From Stenotrophomonas daejeonensis (GTDB lineage: Bacteria > Pseudomonadota > Gammaproteobacteria > Xanthomonadales > Xanthomonadaceae): a DNA stretch of 52,011 nt. How positions within the stretch are numbered: position 1 is the first letter of the stretch; every line of letters starts with the position of its first letter. Location of the stretch: NCBI RefSeq assembly GCF_001431505.1, contig NZ_LDJP01000074.1, positions 1 to 52,011 of the forward strand, given 5' to 3'. The translations under genes and the position numbers were made by a program. Below the pieces are notes generated by a model. It was not told the DNA's origin, made no database searches, and saw only the letters and a program-made list of their open reading frames with translations. Shown in pieces: positions 1 to 14,777 of the stretch.

Positions 1-118
1 CCCTCACCCCAACCCCCGCTCCGCGCCCCGGCCCACGCCAGCGGCGTGGGCGCTCAACCGCACGCGCACCTCTTGGTGCGCAAGCCGTGCGGCCTCGCCC
101 CGGCGGGAGAGGGGCTTA
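1..118. repeat. Remnant of a dispersed intergenic repeat upstream of smc
   Basis: The outer edges (CCCTCACCCCAACCCC at 1-16 and GGGAGAGGGGCTT near 105-117) match the right half of the composite repeat at 33567-33692. Here the middle is replaced by about 90 bases holding two small hairpins, CCCACGCC/GGCGTGGG and GCGCACC/GGTGCGC. From 119 to the smc start there is only a weak -10-like TATACT at 117-122 and no clear -35 box. Confidence 0.45.
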
Positions 119-213
119 TACTCCCTGCAGACTGCTGTTTCCCAAGCCCTGATTCCCCCCGGAAAACCCAACGGTGCCGCCCGACCGGCCCGGCACTGGA
201 ACCCTGTTGCCCC

Positions 214-3200
214 ATGCGCCTATCCACGATCAAGCTTTCCGGTTTCAAGTCGTTCGTCGATCCCACGACCCTGCACCTGCCGACCAACATGACCGGCGTG
301 GTCGGCCCCAACGGCTGCGGCAAGTCCAACATCATCGACGCGGTGCGCTGGGTGATGGGCGAAAGCTCGGCCAGCCGCCTGCGCGGCGATTCGCTGACCG
401 ACGTGATCTTCTCCGGCTCGGCCGGGCGCAAGCCGGTGTCGCAGGCCACGGTCGAGCTGATCTTCGACAACTCCGACCACACCATCGCCGGTGAGTACGC
501 TTCGTTCAACGAAATCTCGGTCAAGCGCCTGGTCAGCCGCGACGGCAGCAGCAACTACTACCTCAACGGCACCAAGTGCCGGCGCCGCGACATCACCGAC
601 CTGTTCCTCGGCACCGGCCTCGGCCCACGCAGCTACTCGATCATCGAGCAGGGCATGATCAGCCAGATCATCGAGGCCCGGCCCGAGGACCTGCGCGTCT
701 ACCTGGAAGAGGCCGCCGGCATCTCCAAGTACAAAGAGCGGCGCAAGGAGACCGAAACCCGCATCCGCCACACCCGCGAGAACCTCGACCGCCTCAACGA
801 CCTGCGCGAGGAGATCGGCAAGCAGCTCGAACACCTGCGCCGGCAGGCCAGGCAGGCCGAGCAGTACCAGACCCTGCAGGAAGAACGCCGGGTCAAGGAC
901 GCCGAGTGGAAGGCGCTGGAATACCGCAACCTGGATGGCCGTTTGGGCGGCCTGCGCGAAGCCCTGTCGCGCGAGGAAACCAAGCTCCAGCAACTGATCG
1001 CCGAGCAGCGCGATGCCGAGAGCCGCATCGAGACAGGCCGCCTGCGCCGCGAGGAGGCAGCCGAGACGCTGGCCCGCGCGCAGGCCGACGTCTACCAGGT
1101 CGGCAGCACGCTGGCGCGGCTGGAACAGCAGATCCAGCACCAGCGCGAGATGGCGCAGCGCCTGCACAAGGCGCGCGACGAAACCCGGCAGGCGCTGGCC
1201 GAGCTGGGCCAGCACATCGGCAGCGACGAGGCGCGGCTGGTGGTGCTGCGCGAGGCGGTGGCCGATGCCGAGCCGCAGCTGGAGCAGTTGCAGGAAGAGA
1301 ACGAGTTCCGCCAGAAAGGGCTGCGCGAGGCCGAAACCGCGCTGCACGACTGGCAGCAGCGCTGGGAGTCACACAACCGCAATGCGTCCGAGGCCACCCG
1401 CTCGGGTGAGGTGGAACGTACCCGCGTCGATTACCTCGACCGGCAGATCCTTGAAGCCGACCGCCGCCGCGAGGCACTGGCCGGCGAGCGCGCTGGGCTG
1501 GACATGGACGCGCTGGCCGAGGCGTTCGAGCAGTTGCAGTTGCAGCACGAGTCGCAGACCGCGGCGCTGGACGAACTGAACGAGCAGGTCGAGCAACGCA
1601 AGGAAGCGGCCACGGCATTGCAGGAGCGGCAGCGCGCCAGCCAGGCCGAACTGGCCGAAGTGCGCAAGCATGCGCAGGCTGCACGCGGCCGGCTGTCGTC
1701 GCTGGAAACCCTGCAGCAGGCCGCGCTGGGTCAGGAGCAGGGCGCGGCGGTGGCATGGCTGAAGGCGCGCGGGCTGGATTCGGCTGCACGCGTCGGCGAG
1801 CGCATCAGCGTCGAAAGCGGCTGGGAAAACGCGGTGGAAAGCGCGCTCGGCCAGTTGATCGAGGGCGTGCTGGTGGATGCGCCGGAAACCCTGGTCGATG
1901 CGCTGGGCGAACTCGGCGAAGGCCGCATCGCGCTGGTGTCCGGCGCCGAGGGCGAGGCCGATTTCGCGCCGACCTCGCTGGCCGCGCGGGTGCAGGGCCC
2001 GTTGGCGATCCGTCGCCTGCTGGCGCGCCTGCATGGCGCCGAAGACCTGGTGCAGGCGCGCGAGCTGCAACGCACGCTGGGCGAGAACGATTCGGTCATC
2101 ACCCGCGGCGGCGAACGCCTCGGCGAAGGCTGGGTACGGGTGTCGCGCTCGGGTGCGGCGAGGCAGGGCGCACTGCTGCGCGAACGCGAGATTGTCACCT
2201 TGCGCGAGCAGATCGAGGGCCTGCACGAGCGCGAAGGCGAACTGGAACGCCAGCTCGGCGCGTTCCGCGAGCAGTTGCTGGCTGCCGAGCAACAGCGCGA
2301 GGAAGCGCAGCGCACCTTGTACCTGGCCCATCGCGGCGTGTCGGAACTGGCCGGGCAATTGCAGGGCCAGCGCGGCAAGCTGGAATCGGCGCGCGCGCGC
2401 ATCGACCGCATCGAAGGCGAGATGGCGCAGGTGCTGGAAACGCTGGACAACTGCCGCGAGCAGGCCGGCGAGGCACGGGTGCGGCTGGAGGACGCCGTCT
2501 CCAGCATGGGCGACCTGGAAACCACCCGGCAGGCGCTGGAAGCCGAGCGCCGCCAGCTGACCGAGGCCCGCGACCTGGCTCGCGACGCCGCGCGCAACGT
2601 GCGCGACAGCATGCATGCGCTGGCGCTGACGCTGGAATCGCAGCGCGCGCAGATCACCTCGCTGGCGCAGTCGCTGGAGCGCATGAGCACCCAGCGCGGG
2701 CAGCTGGATTCGCGGCTGGACGAACTGCATTCGCAACTGGACCAGGGCGATACCCCGGTGCAGGCGCTGGAGGTCGAGCACCAGAACGCACTGGGCGAGC
2801 GCGTGCGCGTCGAGCGGGTGCTGGCCGAGGCGCGCACGCAGCTGGACGGCATCGACGCCGAGCTGCGCGGGCTGGAACAGACCCGCCACCAGCGCGACGA
2901 ACAGGCGCTGGCGCAGCGCGAGCGCATCTCCCAGCGCAAGCTCGACCAGCAGGCGCTGGTGCTCAGCGCCGAGCAGTTGCAGCAGGCGGTGGAGAAGGCC
3001 GGCTTCGTGCTGGAAGACGTGGTCAACACGCTGCCCGACGAGGCCCGCATCGGCGAGTGGGAACAGGCGGTGCAGCAGATCGATGCGCGCATGCGCCGCC
3101 TGGAGCCGGTCAACCTGGCGGCCATCCACGAATACGGCGAGGCCTCGCAGCGTTCGGAATACCTCGAATCGCAGAACGTGGACCTGACCACCGCGCTGGA

Positions 3201-3717
3201 AACGCTGGAAGAGGCCATCCGCAAGATCGACCGCGAGACCCGCGGCCGCTTCAAGGACACCTTCGACCGCGTCAACGCCGGCGTGCAGGCGCTGTACCCG
3301 CGGCTGTTCGGCGGCGGCCACGCCTATCTGGAACTGACCGGCGAGGACCTGCTCGACACCGGCGTGGCGATCATGGCGCGGCCACCGGGCAAACGCGTGT
3401 CCAGCATCTCGCTGCTGTCCGGCGGCGAGAAGGCGATGACCGCGGTGGCGCTGGTGTTCGCCATCTTCCAGCTCAACCCGGCCCCGTTCTGCCTGCTCGA
3501 CGAGGTGGACGCGCCGCTGGACGAGGCCAACGTCGGCCGCTTGGCCAACATGGTCAAGGAGATGAGCGAGAAGGTGCAGTTCCTGTTCGTCAGCCACAAC
3601 AAGGCGACGATGGAGGCCGCGCACCAGCTCTCCGGCGTGACCATGCGCGAGCCGGGCGTCAGCCGCCTGGTCAGCGTCGATCTGGAAGAGGCTGCGCGTT
3701 TGGCGGGCGCGGCCTGA
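214..3717 (+). CDS. smc: Chromosome segregation ATPase SMC
   Basis: SMC is the long coiled-coil ATPase of the bacterial condensin SMC-ScpA-ScpB. The Walker A motif GPNGCGKS lies at about residues 31-38. Long Glu/Arg/Gln-rich coiled coils flank a hinge at about residues 509-625. The ABC signature LSGGEK (about 1068) and Walker B with D-loop (CLLDEVDAPLDEAN) close the head. The 1167 residues are normal for the family. I chose ATG 214 because homologues begin MRLxxIKLSGFKSFVDP; the frame stays open upstream to 46 but that part is low-complexity repeat DNA. zipA and ligA follow, an order also seen in pseudomonads. The partners scpA and scpB are 25 kb downstream in this window. Confidence 0.97.
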   Translation: MRLSTIKLSGFKSFVDPTTLHLPTNMTGVVGPNGCGKSNIIDAVRWVMGESSASRLRGDSLTDVIFSGSAGRKPVSQATVELIFDNSDHTIAGEYASFNEISVKRLVSRDGSSNYYLNGTKCRRRDITDLFLGTGLGPRSYSIIEQGMISQIIEARPEDLRVYLEEAAGISKYKERRKETETRIRHTRENLDRLNDLREEIGKQLEHLRRQARQAEQYQTLQEERRVKDAEWKALEYRNLDGRLGGLREALSREETKLQQLIAEQRDAESRIETGRLRREEAAETLARAQADVYQVGSTLARLEQQIQHQREMAQRLHKARDETRQALAELGQHIGSDEARLVVLREAVADAEPQLEQLQEENEFRQKGLREAETALHDWQQRWESHNRNASEATRSGEVERTRVDYLDRQILEADRRREALAGERAGLDMDALAEAFEQLQLQHESQTAALDELNEQVEQRKEAATALQERQRASQAELAEVRKHAQAARGRLSSLETLQQAALGQEQGAAVAWLKARGLDSAARVGERISVESGWENAVESALGQLIEGVLVDAPETLVDALGELGEGRIALVSGAEGEADFAPTSLAARVQGPLAIRRLLARLHGAEDLVQARELQRTLGENDSVITRGGERLGEGWVRVSRSGAARQGALLREREIVTLREQIEGLHEREGELERQLGAFREQLLAAEQQREEAQRTLYLAHRGVSELAGQLQGQRGKLESARARIDRIEGEMAQVLETLDNCREQAGEARVRLEDAVSSMGDLETTRQALEAERRQLTEARDLARDAARNVRDSMHALALTLESQRAQITSLAQSLERMSTQRGQLDSRLDELHSQLDQGDTPVQALEVEHQNALGERVRVERVLAEARTQLDGIDAELRGLEQTRHQRDEQALAQRERISQRKLDQQALVLSAEQLQQAVEKAGFVLEDVVNTLPDEARIGEWEQAVQQIDARMRRLEPVNLAAIHEYGEASQRSEYLESQNVDLTTALETLEEAIRKIDRETRGRFKDTFDRVNAGVQALYPRLFGGGHAYLELTGEDLLDTGVAIMARPPGKRVSSISLLSGGEKAMTAVALVFAIFQLNPAPFCLLDEVDAPLDEANVGRLANMVKEMSEKVQFLFVSHNKATMEAAHQLSGVTMREPGVSRLVSVDLEEAARLAGAA

Positions 3718-3765
3718 CGTGCCATTCTTTGCCGACCTGAACACGTTCACCGGAGACACCACCGC

Positions 3766-4506
3766 ATGTCCGACATGGCTCTGTTGCGCATCGGCATCCT
3801 GGCTGCCGGGCTGCTGCTGATCGCGGCGATCTTCCTGTTCGGCCGGCCGAAGAAGCCGGCGCAGGGCAAGCGCCGCGAGCCTGCCGAAAGCGAGCGGACG
3901 CGCCGCGAGCCGATGTTCGCCGGCGACGGCGATGGCGAACCCGCCGAAGGCGGGGAAGGTGCCGGTCCGGACGGGGACGTGACCCAGCCCGAACTGGGGC
4001 TGCCGGAAGTGGAGCCATCCGGGGGCAGCGAGCTGGGCAAGCGCGCCAACCAGGATTTCGACAAGATCGTCTCGTTGTACGTGGCCGCGCGCGCCGGGCA
4101 GGTGCTGCGTGGCGAGGACATCGTGGTCGCCGCGGAGAAGACCGGGCTGGTGTTCGGCTACATGAACGTGTTCCACCGGCTGCTGGAAGGCCATCCCGAG
4201 CGCGGGCCGGTGTTCAGCATGGCCAGCATCATGAAGCCGGGCAGCTTCGACATGGCCCGCATCCGCGAGATGGAAACCCCGGCCATCGCCTTTTTCCTGA
4301 CCCTGCCGGCGCCGCTGACCGCGCTCGACGCCTGGGAAAAGATGCTGCCCACCGTGCAGCGCATGGCCGAACTGCTCGACGGCGTGGTGCTGGACGACAG
4401 CCGCAATGCGCTGGGCCGCCAGCGCATCGCCCACATCCGCGACGAACTGCGCGCCTACGACCGCCAGCACCAGGCGCCGCCGCTGAGCAAGCCGCCGCGT
4501 TGGTAG
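3766..4506 (+). CDS. zipA: Cell division protein ZipA
   Basis: ZipA anchors FtsZ to the inner membrane during Z-ring assembly. This 246-residue protein has the expected plan: one N-terminal membrane helix (about residues 6-27, LRIGILAAGLLLIAAIFLF), a short basic stretch, a charged linker (about 30-100), and a C-terminal FtsZ-binding domain (about 105-240) with the typical VFSMASIMKPGSF segment. It is shorter than the E. coli protein (about 330 residues) because the linker is short. A GGAGA motif sits upstream of ATG 3766. It lies 48 bp after smc and 143 bp before ligA. The stop is TAG, read from a GTAG that begins a short GC-rich hairpin just before a larger REP. Confidence 0.93.
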   Translation: MSDMALLRIGILAAGLLLIAAIFLFGRPKKPAQGKRREPAESERTRREPMFAGDGDGEPAEGGEGAGPDGDVTQPELGLPEVEPSGGSELGKRANQDFDKIVSLYVAARAGQVLRGEDIVVAAEKTGLVFGYMNVFHRLLEGHPERGPVFSMASIMKPGSFDMARIREMETPAIAFFLTLPAPLTALDAWEKMLPTVQRMAELLDGVVLDDSRNALGRQRIAHIRDELRAYDRQHQAPPLSKPPRW

Positions 4507-4608
4507 GCCGGGACCGGCCCCCATGCCTGATGCCCGAGTAGGTCGGGGCTACGGCCCCGACGCTCCGCGTATCGGACATGGAACGTCGGGGCCGTAGCCC
4601 CGACCTAC
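4503..4608. repeat. GTAG-type REP, inverted pair, zipA-ligA intergenic
   Basis: A perfect 25-bp inverted repeat pairs 4538-4562 (starting GTAGGTCGGGGC) with 4584-4608 (ending CCGACCTAC), with a 21-base loop. A second GTAG at 4503-4506, which contains the zipA stop codon, heads a small hairpin GGCCGG/CCGGCC. GTAG-headed palindromes resemble the SMAG REPs of Stenotrophomonas. The transcript would form a strong stem but there is no U-tract. Confidence 0.85.
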
Positions 4609-4640
4609 GCCGTGGCCGATGCATCACGCCACGCGGTTAA

Positions 4641-7603
<2,963 letters not shown>

Positions 7604-7658
7604 AAAAACGACAGGACAGGCGCTTTTCACAGCGGAGCTGCCCGAAGGGTGGCGCACG

Positions 7659-7705
7659 GCCGGTTTTTGCTCCTGCAAAACCGGCATTCCCGCCATCCGT
7701 GGCGG
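7659..7705 (+). promoter_or_regulatory. Two stem-loops in the leader between the GNAT gene and epmA
   Basis: GCCGGTTTT (7659-7667) pairs perfectly with AAAACCGGC (7677-7685). CCGCCA (7690-7695) pairs with TGGCGG (7700-7705). The second stem ends 13 bases before the epmA ATG, so the pair could affect termination or translation start. No riboswitch class is recognised. Confidence 0.4.
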
Positions 7706-7718
7706 TCAGGTGTGCGCC

Positions 7719-8663
7719 ATGATCGAGGCCCTGCGCCGGCGCGCACGGCTGAATGCGCTGATCCGCGACTTCTTCGCCCGCCGCGACGTGCTGGAAGTGG
7801 AAACGCCGATCATGTCGGCCGCCGGCAACACCGAGCCGAACATCGACAGCTTCCAGACCCGTTTCAGCGGCCACGTCGATGCCGGCTCGCCGGTGCGCTG
7901 GCTGCGCACCTCGCCCGAGTACCCGCTCAAGCGTTTGCTCGCCGCCGGCGTCGGCGACTGCTACGAGCTGGGCCGGGTGTTCCGCAATGGCGAGGCCGGC
8001 GGCCGCCACAACCCCGAGTTCACCATGCTGGAGTGGTACCGGGTCGGCTGGGACCACCATCGCCTGATCGGTGAAACGGTCGAGCTGGTGCGCGCGGCAT
8101 TGGCGATGGTCGGGCGCGAGGCGTCGTTGCAGGTGCTGACCTACCGCGAACTGTTCATCGACACGGTGGGCGTGGACCCGTTTGCCGCCGACGAAGCGCA
8201 ACTGCGCGCGCCGCTGGCCGGCATCGGCATCACCCCCGACGGACTGACCCGCGACGATTGGCTGGACCTGCTGATGACCCACCGCATCCAGCCGTTTTTC
8301 CCCGCCGACCGCATCACCGTGATCCATGACTGGCCGGCCACGCAGGCGGCGCTGGCGAAGGTCCGGCCGGGCGAGCCGCCGCTGGCCGAACGTTTCGAGC
8401 TGTACCTGGGCGCGGTGGAGCTGGCCAACGGCTACCACGAACTGGACGATGCCGACGAACAGCGCCGGCGCTTCCAGCGCGACCTCGCCGTGCGCACTGC
8501 GCGCGGCGACGTGCTGCCGCCGCTGGACGAACCGCTGCTGGCCGCGTTGCCGGCATTGCCGCACTGCGCCGGCGTGGCGCTGGGCGTGGACCGGCTGCTG
8601 ATGGCGCTGGCCGGCACCGGCCGCATCGCCGACGTGCTGGCCTTCGACTTCGCGCATGCCTGA
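7719..8663 (+). CDS. epmA: Elongation factor P lysine--(R)-beta-lysine ligase EpmA (GenX/PoxA)
   Basis: EpmA attaches (R)-beta-lysine to a conserved lysine of elongation factor P, relieving ribosome stalling at polyproline. It is a class II lysyl-tRNA synthetase paralogue lacking the anticodon-binding domain, matching the 314 residues here. Motif 1 (DVLEVETPIMSAAGNTEPNI) is near residues 22-41. Motif 2 (YELGRVFRNGEAG...NPEFTMLEWYR) is near 83-108. Motif 3 (GVALGVDRLLMAL) is near 285-297. ATG 7719 is chosen because the family begins just before this ALRRRARLNALIRDFF helix. The partners efp and epmB are not in the window. Confidence 0.93.
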   Translation: MIEALRRRARLNALIRDFFARRDVLEVETPIMSAAGNTEPNIDSFQTRFSGHVDAGSPVRWLRTSPEYPLKRLLAAGVGDCYELGRVFRNGEAGGRHNPEFTMLEWYRVGWDHHRLIGETVELVRAALAMVGREASLQVLTYRELFIDTVGVDPFAADEAQLRAPLAGIGITPDGLTRDDWLDLLMTHRIQPFFPADRITVIHDWPATQAALAKVRPGEPPLAERFELYLGAVELANGYHELDDADEQRRRFQRDLAVRTARGDVLPPLDEPLLAALPALPHCAGVALGVDRLLMALAGTGRIADVLAFDFAHA

Positions 8664-8779
8664 ACCGGCATGCGGCCGTACCGGCTTGCCATGTCGTCGG
8701 CATTGATGCTCTGATCGTTCCAGCGGGCGCGCCTGTGCCGCCTGCGATGTTCGTCATGGTTGCCGGGGTGGGACTTCGG

Positions 8780-9466
8780 ATGAAACGTGTGTGTGGCCTG
8801 CTGCTGTCGCTGGCGCCCGTGCTGGCGTGGGCGCAACGCGAGACCCCCGATGCCGGGGTGCAGGTGGTGCGCTGCGAATCCGATGGCGCCCTGGAGCGTT
8901 GCCCGATGGACGTATCGCGCGGCGTGCAGCTGGTCCGGCAGGTTTCCGAGGCACCCTGCATCCGCGAAACCAGCTGGGGCGTGGACGATGGCGGCATCTG
9001 GGTCAGCCGTGGGTGCGATGCGGAGTTCTCCGCCGTGGCGGCTTCGTCCACCAATGGGCGGAAGGTGCGGCGCGTCGTCCGCTGCGAGTCCAAGGGGCGC
9101 GTGGTCAATTGCCCGGTCCTGCTGCGCGGTGCGCCGGTGCGCCTGCTGCGCCAGCAATCGCTGCTGCCGTGCAGGGAAGGGCACACCTGGGGGTATGGGC
9201 GCAACGAGATCTGGGTGAGCCGTGGCTGCCAGGGGCAGTTCGAGGTCGGCGCCGAGGACGGCTCCGGCTTCGTGGACATCCCGCGCCAGGTCACCTGCGA
9301 ATCGAAGAGCGAAATGCGCCGGGAATGCGGGGTGACCATCGAACGCAGGGCCACCCTGGTCAAGCAGCTGTCGAACGCCCCCTGCGAAGAAGGCCGCAGC
9401 TGGGGCTGGAGCCGCAACGGCATCTGGGTGGACAAGGGCTGCCGCGCCGAGTTTTCCGCCGATTGA
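8780..9466 (+). CDS. Secreted protein with three tandem DUF3011-type repeats
   Basis: The start at ATG 8780 gives a signal peptide, [18 protein letters not shown], with cleavage before Gln; an earlier in-frame ATG at 8735 would bury it. The mature protein is three repeats of about 58 residues (about 25-82, 92-150, 163-222). Each has V(V/T)CES at the start, a CP or CG near position 14, a central PC, a (S/T)WG, and an IWV(S/D)(R/K)GC...F ending, so four cysteines per repeat. This fits DUF3011, a family of exported proteins of unknown role. It stands alone between epmA and mtnA. The function is unknown; paired cysteines suggest a disulfide-stabilised periplasmic or secreted protein. Confidence 0.8.
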   Translation: MKRVCGLLLSLAPVLAWAQRETPDAGVQVVRCESDGALERCPMDVSRGVQLVRQVSEAPCIRETSWGVDDGGIWVSRGCDAEFSAVAASSTNGRKVRRVVRCESKGRVVNCPVLLRGAPVRLLRQQSLLPCREGHTWGYGRNEIWVSRGCQGQFEVGAEDGSGFVDIPRQVTCESKSEMRRECGVTIERRATLVKQLSNAPCEEGRSWGWSRNGIWVDKGCRAEFSAD

Positions 9467-9543
9467 ACATGCCCGGCGGCCACTGGCCGGCAAGCGCAGG
9501 AACGCCGGGGGATACGAGGTTTCCGGCCGGCTACAATGGCGCG

Positions 9544-10608
9544 ATGAACGACACCGACGCCATCGATTACGCCCGCTACGACCACATCCGCCCGATCCGC
9601 TGGACCGGCGATGCGCTGGAACTGCTGGACCAGCGCAAGCTCCCGTTCGTCGTCGAGCACATGGCCTGCCACGAAAGCGACGCGGTGGCCGCGGCCATCC
9701 ATTCGCTGGCCGTACGCGGTGCGCCGGCCATCGGCATCGCCGCGGCCTGGGGCGTGGTGCTGGCGGCGCGTGAAGTCGAGGCTGGTGACGGCGGCAGCGC
9801 GTTGCAGGCACTGGAGCCGGCGATGGCGCGGCTCAACGCCGCCCGTCCGACCGCCGTCAACCTTGCATGGGCGCTGGCGCGCATGCGCCGCGCATTGGCC
9901 GGGGCAGGGCAGGACTGGCGGCAGGTGCTGGCGCTGGAAGCGCAGGCCATCGCCGACGAGGACCTGGCCGCCAACCGCCACATGGGCATGCTCGGCGCCG
10001 GCCTGATCGCGCCGGGCAGCGGCGTGCTGACCCACTGCAACACCGGCTCGCTGGCCACCGCCGGCTTCGGCACCGCGCTGGGCGTGATCCGCGCCGGCGT
10101 GGCGCAGGGGCACGTCGAGCGCGTGTTCGCCGGCGAGACCCGACCGTGGCTGCAGGGCGCGCGGCTGACCGTGTGGGAACTGCAGCAGGACGGCATCGAC
10201 GCCACCCTGGTCGCCGACTCCGCCGCCTCGCACCTGATGAAGACCGGCGCGGTGCAATGGGTGATCGTCGGCGCCGACCGCATCTGCGCCAACGGCGACA
10301 CCGCCAACAAGATCGGCACCTACCAGCTGGCGATTGCAGCGCGCCACCACGGCGTGAAGTTCATGGTCGTCGCGCCGTCCTCGACCGTGGACATGGACAC
10401 CGCACATGGCGATGCGATCGAGATCGAGCAGCGCGATCCCGGCGAGTTGTTCGGCGTCGGCGGCGTGCGCACCGTGGCCGAGGGCATCGCCGCCTGGAAC
10501 CCGGTGTTCGACGTGACCCCGGGCGGGTTGATCGACGCCATCGTGACCGAGAAGGGCGTGATCCAGACCCCGGACCGGGACGCGATGCAGGCCGCGTTCA
10601 GCGGCTGA
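9544..10608 (+). CDS. mtnA: S-methyl-5-thioribose-1-phosphate isomerase MtnA
   Basis: MtnA converts methylthioribose-1-phosphate to methylthioribulose-1-phosphate in the methionine salvage pathway. The 354-residue protein has the family motifs: [17 protein letters not shown] near residues 52-68, [17 protein letters not shown] near 162-178 with the catalytic cysteine, and [22 protein letters not shown] near 244-265 with the catalytic aspartate. ATG 9544 is the only reasonable start and has no strong Shine-Dalgarno. No other salvage gene is nearby. It lies 223 bp upstream of gyrA. Confidence 0.95.
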   Translation: MNDTDAIDYARYDHIRPIRWTGDALELLDQRKLPFVVEHMACHESDAVAAAIHSLAVRGAPAIGIAAAWGVVLAAREVEAGDGGSALQALEPAMARLNAARPTAVNLAWALARMRRALAGAGQDWRQVLALEAQAIADEDLAANRHMGMLGAGLIAPGSGVLTHCNTGSLATAGFGTALGVIRAGVAQGHVERVFAGETRPWLQGARLTVWELQQDGIDATLVADSAASHLMKTGAVQWVIVGADRICANGDTANKIGTYQLAIAARHHGVKFMVVAPSSTVDMDTAHGDAIEIEQRDPGELFGVGGVRTVAEGIAAWNPVFDVTPGGLIDAIVTEKGVIQTPDRDAMQAAFSG

Positions 10609-10737
10609 AGCCGGGTGCGGCGGGGCAGTGCCGCCGACACCGTTTGCCACTGCTCCGCAGGCTGCCGGGTGCGGCTGCTAAATCCTTGGTTCATGCAGGC
10701 AAAACCCCTGCAAATACAGGCGTGAAAGCGGCTGTTG

Positions 10738-10746
10738 TGATAGAAT
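10738..10746 (+). promoter_or_regulatory. Putative extended -10 promoter of gyrA
   Basis: TGATAGAAT matches the extended -10 pattern TGnTATAAT in five of six hexamer positions, about 86 bp before the gyrA ATG, within an AT-richer pocket of the mtnA-gyrA spacer. No convincing -35 box is seen at 16-18 bp upstream. Confidence 0.45.
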
Positions 10747-10831
10747 CCGCCGCTTGAATCGAGCATCGGCGCAGTGGCCCTCCGGGGCGCCCGCGCGCCG
10801 GGCCGGACCGCTACCAGAAGACGGAATCCGA

Positions 10832-13552
<2,721 letters not shown>

Positions 13553-13573
13553 TCCACGGGCTTCGCGATGACA

Positions 13574-13606
13574 GAAGAAAGCGCCGGCATTGTCGGCGCT
13601 TTCTTC
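13574..13606 (+). terminator. Rho-independent terminator of gyrA
   Basis: A perfect 13-bp stem, GAAGAAAGCGCCG (13574-13586) with CGGCGCTTTCTTC (13594-13606), and a seven-base loop. The 3' arm is T-rich. It begins 21 bp after the gyrA stop and also faces the convergent recombinase gene. Confidence 0.85.
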
Positions 13607-13622
13607 ATCCAGCCGCTCGGAT

Positions 13623-14771
13623 TTACGGCTTGTCCTTGTCCCGCCCGGTTCCGGCCTTGCGCCTGGCCAGCAGGTTGGCGGCCGGGTTGTCGGTCACGCT
13701 GCCGGCCTGGAAATAGCCGACCACGCTGGCGATGGAACGGTGGTCGGTCATCGCCATCAGCGCGGGCAGGGCGACGCCCTGGCGCGCACCTTCGGTGACG
13801 AAGCCGGAGCGCAGGCTGTGTCCGCCGAAATCCCCGTCCAGTCCGGCCAGCGCTGCACGGCGCTGCACGATGTCGGCCACCGCCCGTGGCGAAATGCCGG
13901 GGCCGATGGTGTCGCCCCACAGACGGCGGAAAATGGGGCCTTCCTGCAGACCGCTGGCCTCCAGCCACGCGGTGAGCGCATCGGCGGCGACACCGAGGAT
14001 CGGCTTGTCTGGCGTGGCGTTGGCCTTGGGGCCATCCTGCAGCGTCTTGCCGTGTTCCAGACGGTAGAGATAGGCATCCGGGGCAATGCGACGCAGGTCG
14101 GCCAGATCGGCCGCGGCGACTTCGCTGCGGCGGCGCCCGCCGCTGGCGAAGGCGAAGTAGAGCAGGGCGCGGTCGCGCAGCCCTTCCAGCGTGTCGTCGC
14201 AGGTGGCGATCAGGGCTTCCAGTTCGTTGCCGGTGATGGCGGTCTTCTTGCGCGGACGTTCGCCGCGCTTGTGGGCCGCGCGGCGGCCTTTGGCAAGCAG
14301 CTGGCGAACTTCGGGCGTTTCGCAGGGATTGGGCAGCTTCTTGAACTGGTGCGCGGCCGACAGTACGGCAATGCGGTGGATGATGGTGCTGAGCTTGAAT
14401 GGTCCGGGGCGCTGCTTCAGTCCGGCCGCAACCAGTTTTTCATCAAGCGTCTCCGGCAGCTCCCATGCCAGCCCGGTTTTTCCCTTGCGGGCCAGGTGGT
14501 CGACGATGAACTGCACGACCGTGCTCGAATGCATCGGCAATTCGATCGTGCGACCGTAGCGGCCCTGATACCACGCGGTCCAGTAACGCAGCGCGGTCTG
14601 GTAGCTGCGCGCGGTGTTGACCGAAGCCGCTTCGTCGAAGATTTCCCGTACGGCTTCGGCGGCACTGCTGGCCAGCTGTTCGGGTAAAAGCGCGGAAGGA
14701 AACAGATCGAGAGCGGCGGATTTCATGGACGTGGACAAGGCGGGGTCAGGGCTGTTTTTCGACTCTATCAT
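13623..14771 (-). CDS. Solitary Cre-like tyrosine recombinase
   Basis: This 382-residue protein has a SAM-like core-binding domain (about 35-170) and a tyrosine recombinase catalytic domain (about 175-370). All catalytic residues are visible: Arg214 or Arg215 (SGGRRRSEV), Lys242 (beta-hairpin, EHGKT), His318 and Arg321 (GHSLRSGF), His344 (TDHRS) and Tyr353 (VVGYFQAG). The HSLRSG...TEGARQG...YFQAG layout recalls P1 Cre and plasmid resolvases more than IntI or XerC/D. Start choice is uncertain: ATG 14771 abuts the promoter palindrome, and ATG 14726 (Met16) would also keep every domain. No excisionase, phage, relaxase or cargo gene accompanies it. It looks intact and may be a domesticated or recently arrived integrase. 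Confidence 0.85.
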   Translation of the reverse strand: MIESKNSPDPALSTSMKSAALDLFPSALLPEQLASSAAEAVREIFDEAASVNTARSYQTALRYWTAWYQGRYGRTIELPMHSSTVVQFIVDHLARKGKTGLAWELPETLDEKLVAAGLKQRPGPFKLSTIIHRIAVLSAAHQFKKLPNPCETPEVRQLLAKGRRAAHKRGERPRKKTAITGNELEALIATCDDTLEGLRDRALLYFAFASGGRRRSEVAAADLADLRRIAPDAYLYRLEHGKTLQDGPKANATPDKPILGVAADALTAWLEASGLQEGPIFRRLWGDTIGPGISPRAVADIVQRRAALAGLDGDFGGHSLRSGFVTEGARQGVALPALMAMTDHRSIASVVGYFQAGSVTDNPAANLLARRKAGTGRDKDKP

Positions 14772-14777
14772 ATAATA

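Noticed and set aside
1369-4524. An open frame of 1051 codons on the minus strand opposite smc and zipA
   Set aside because: Antisense to clear coding sequence, rich in Ala, Gln, Arg and Leu, with no recognisable fold; the same high-GC artefact.
13623-14771. Recombinase considered as an integron integrase (IntI) with a gene-cassette array
   Set aside because: No IntI-specific insertion near the catalytic region is evident and no attC-flanked small genes follow. The downstream DNA is a metabolic operon.
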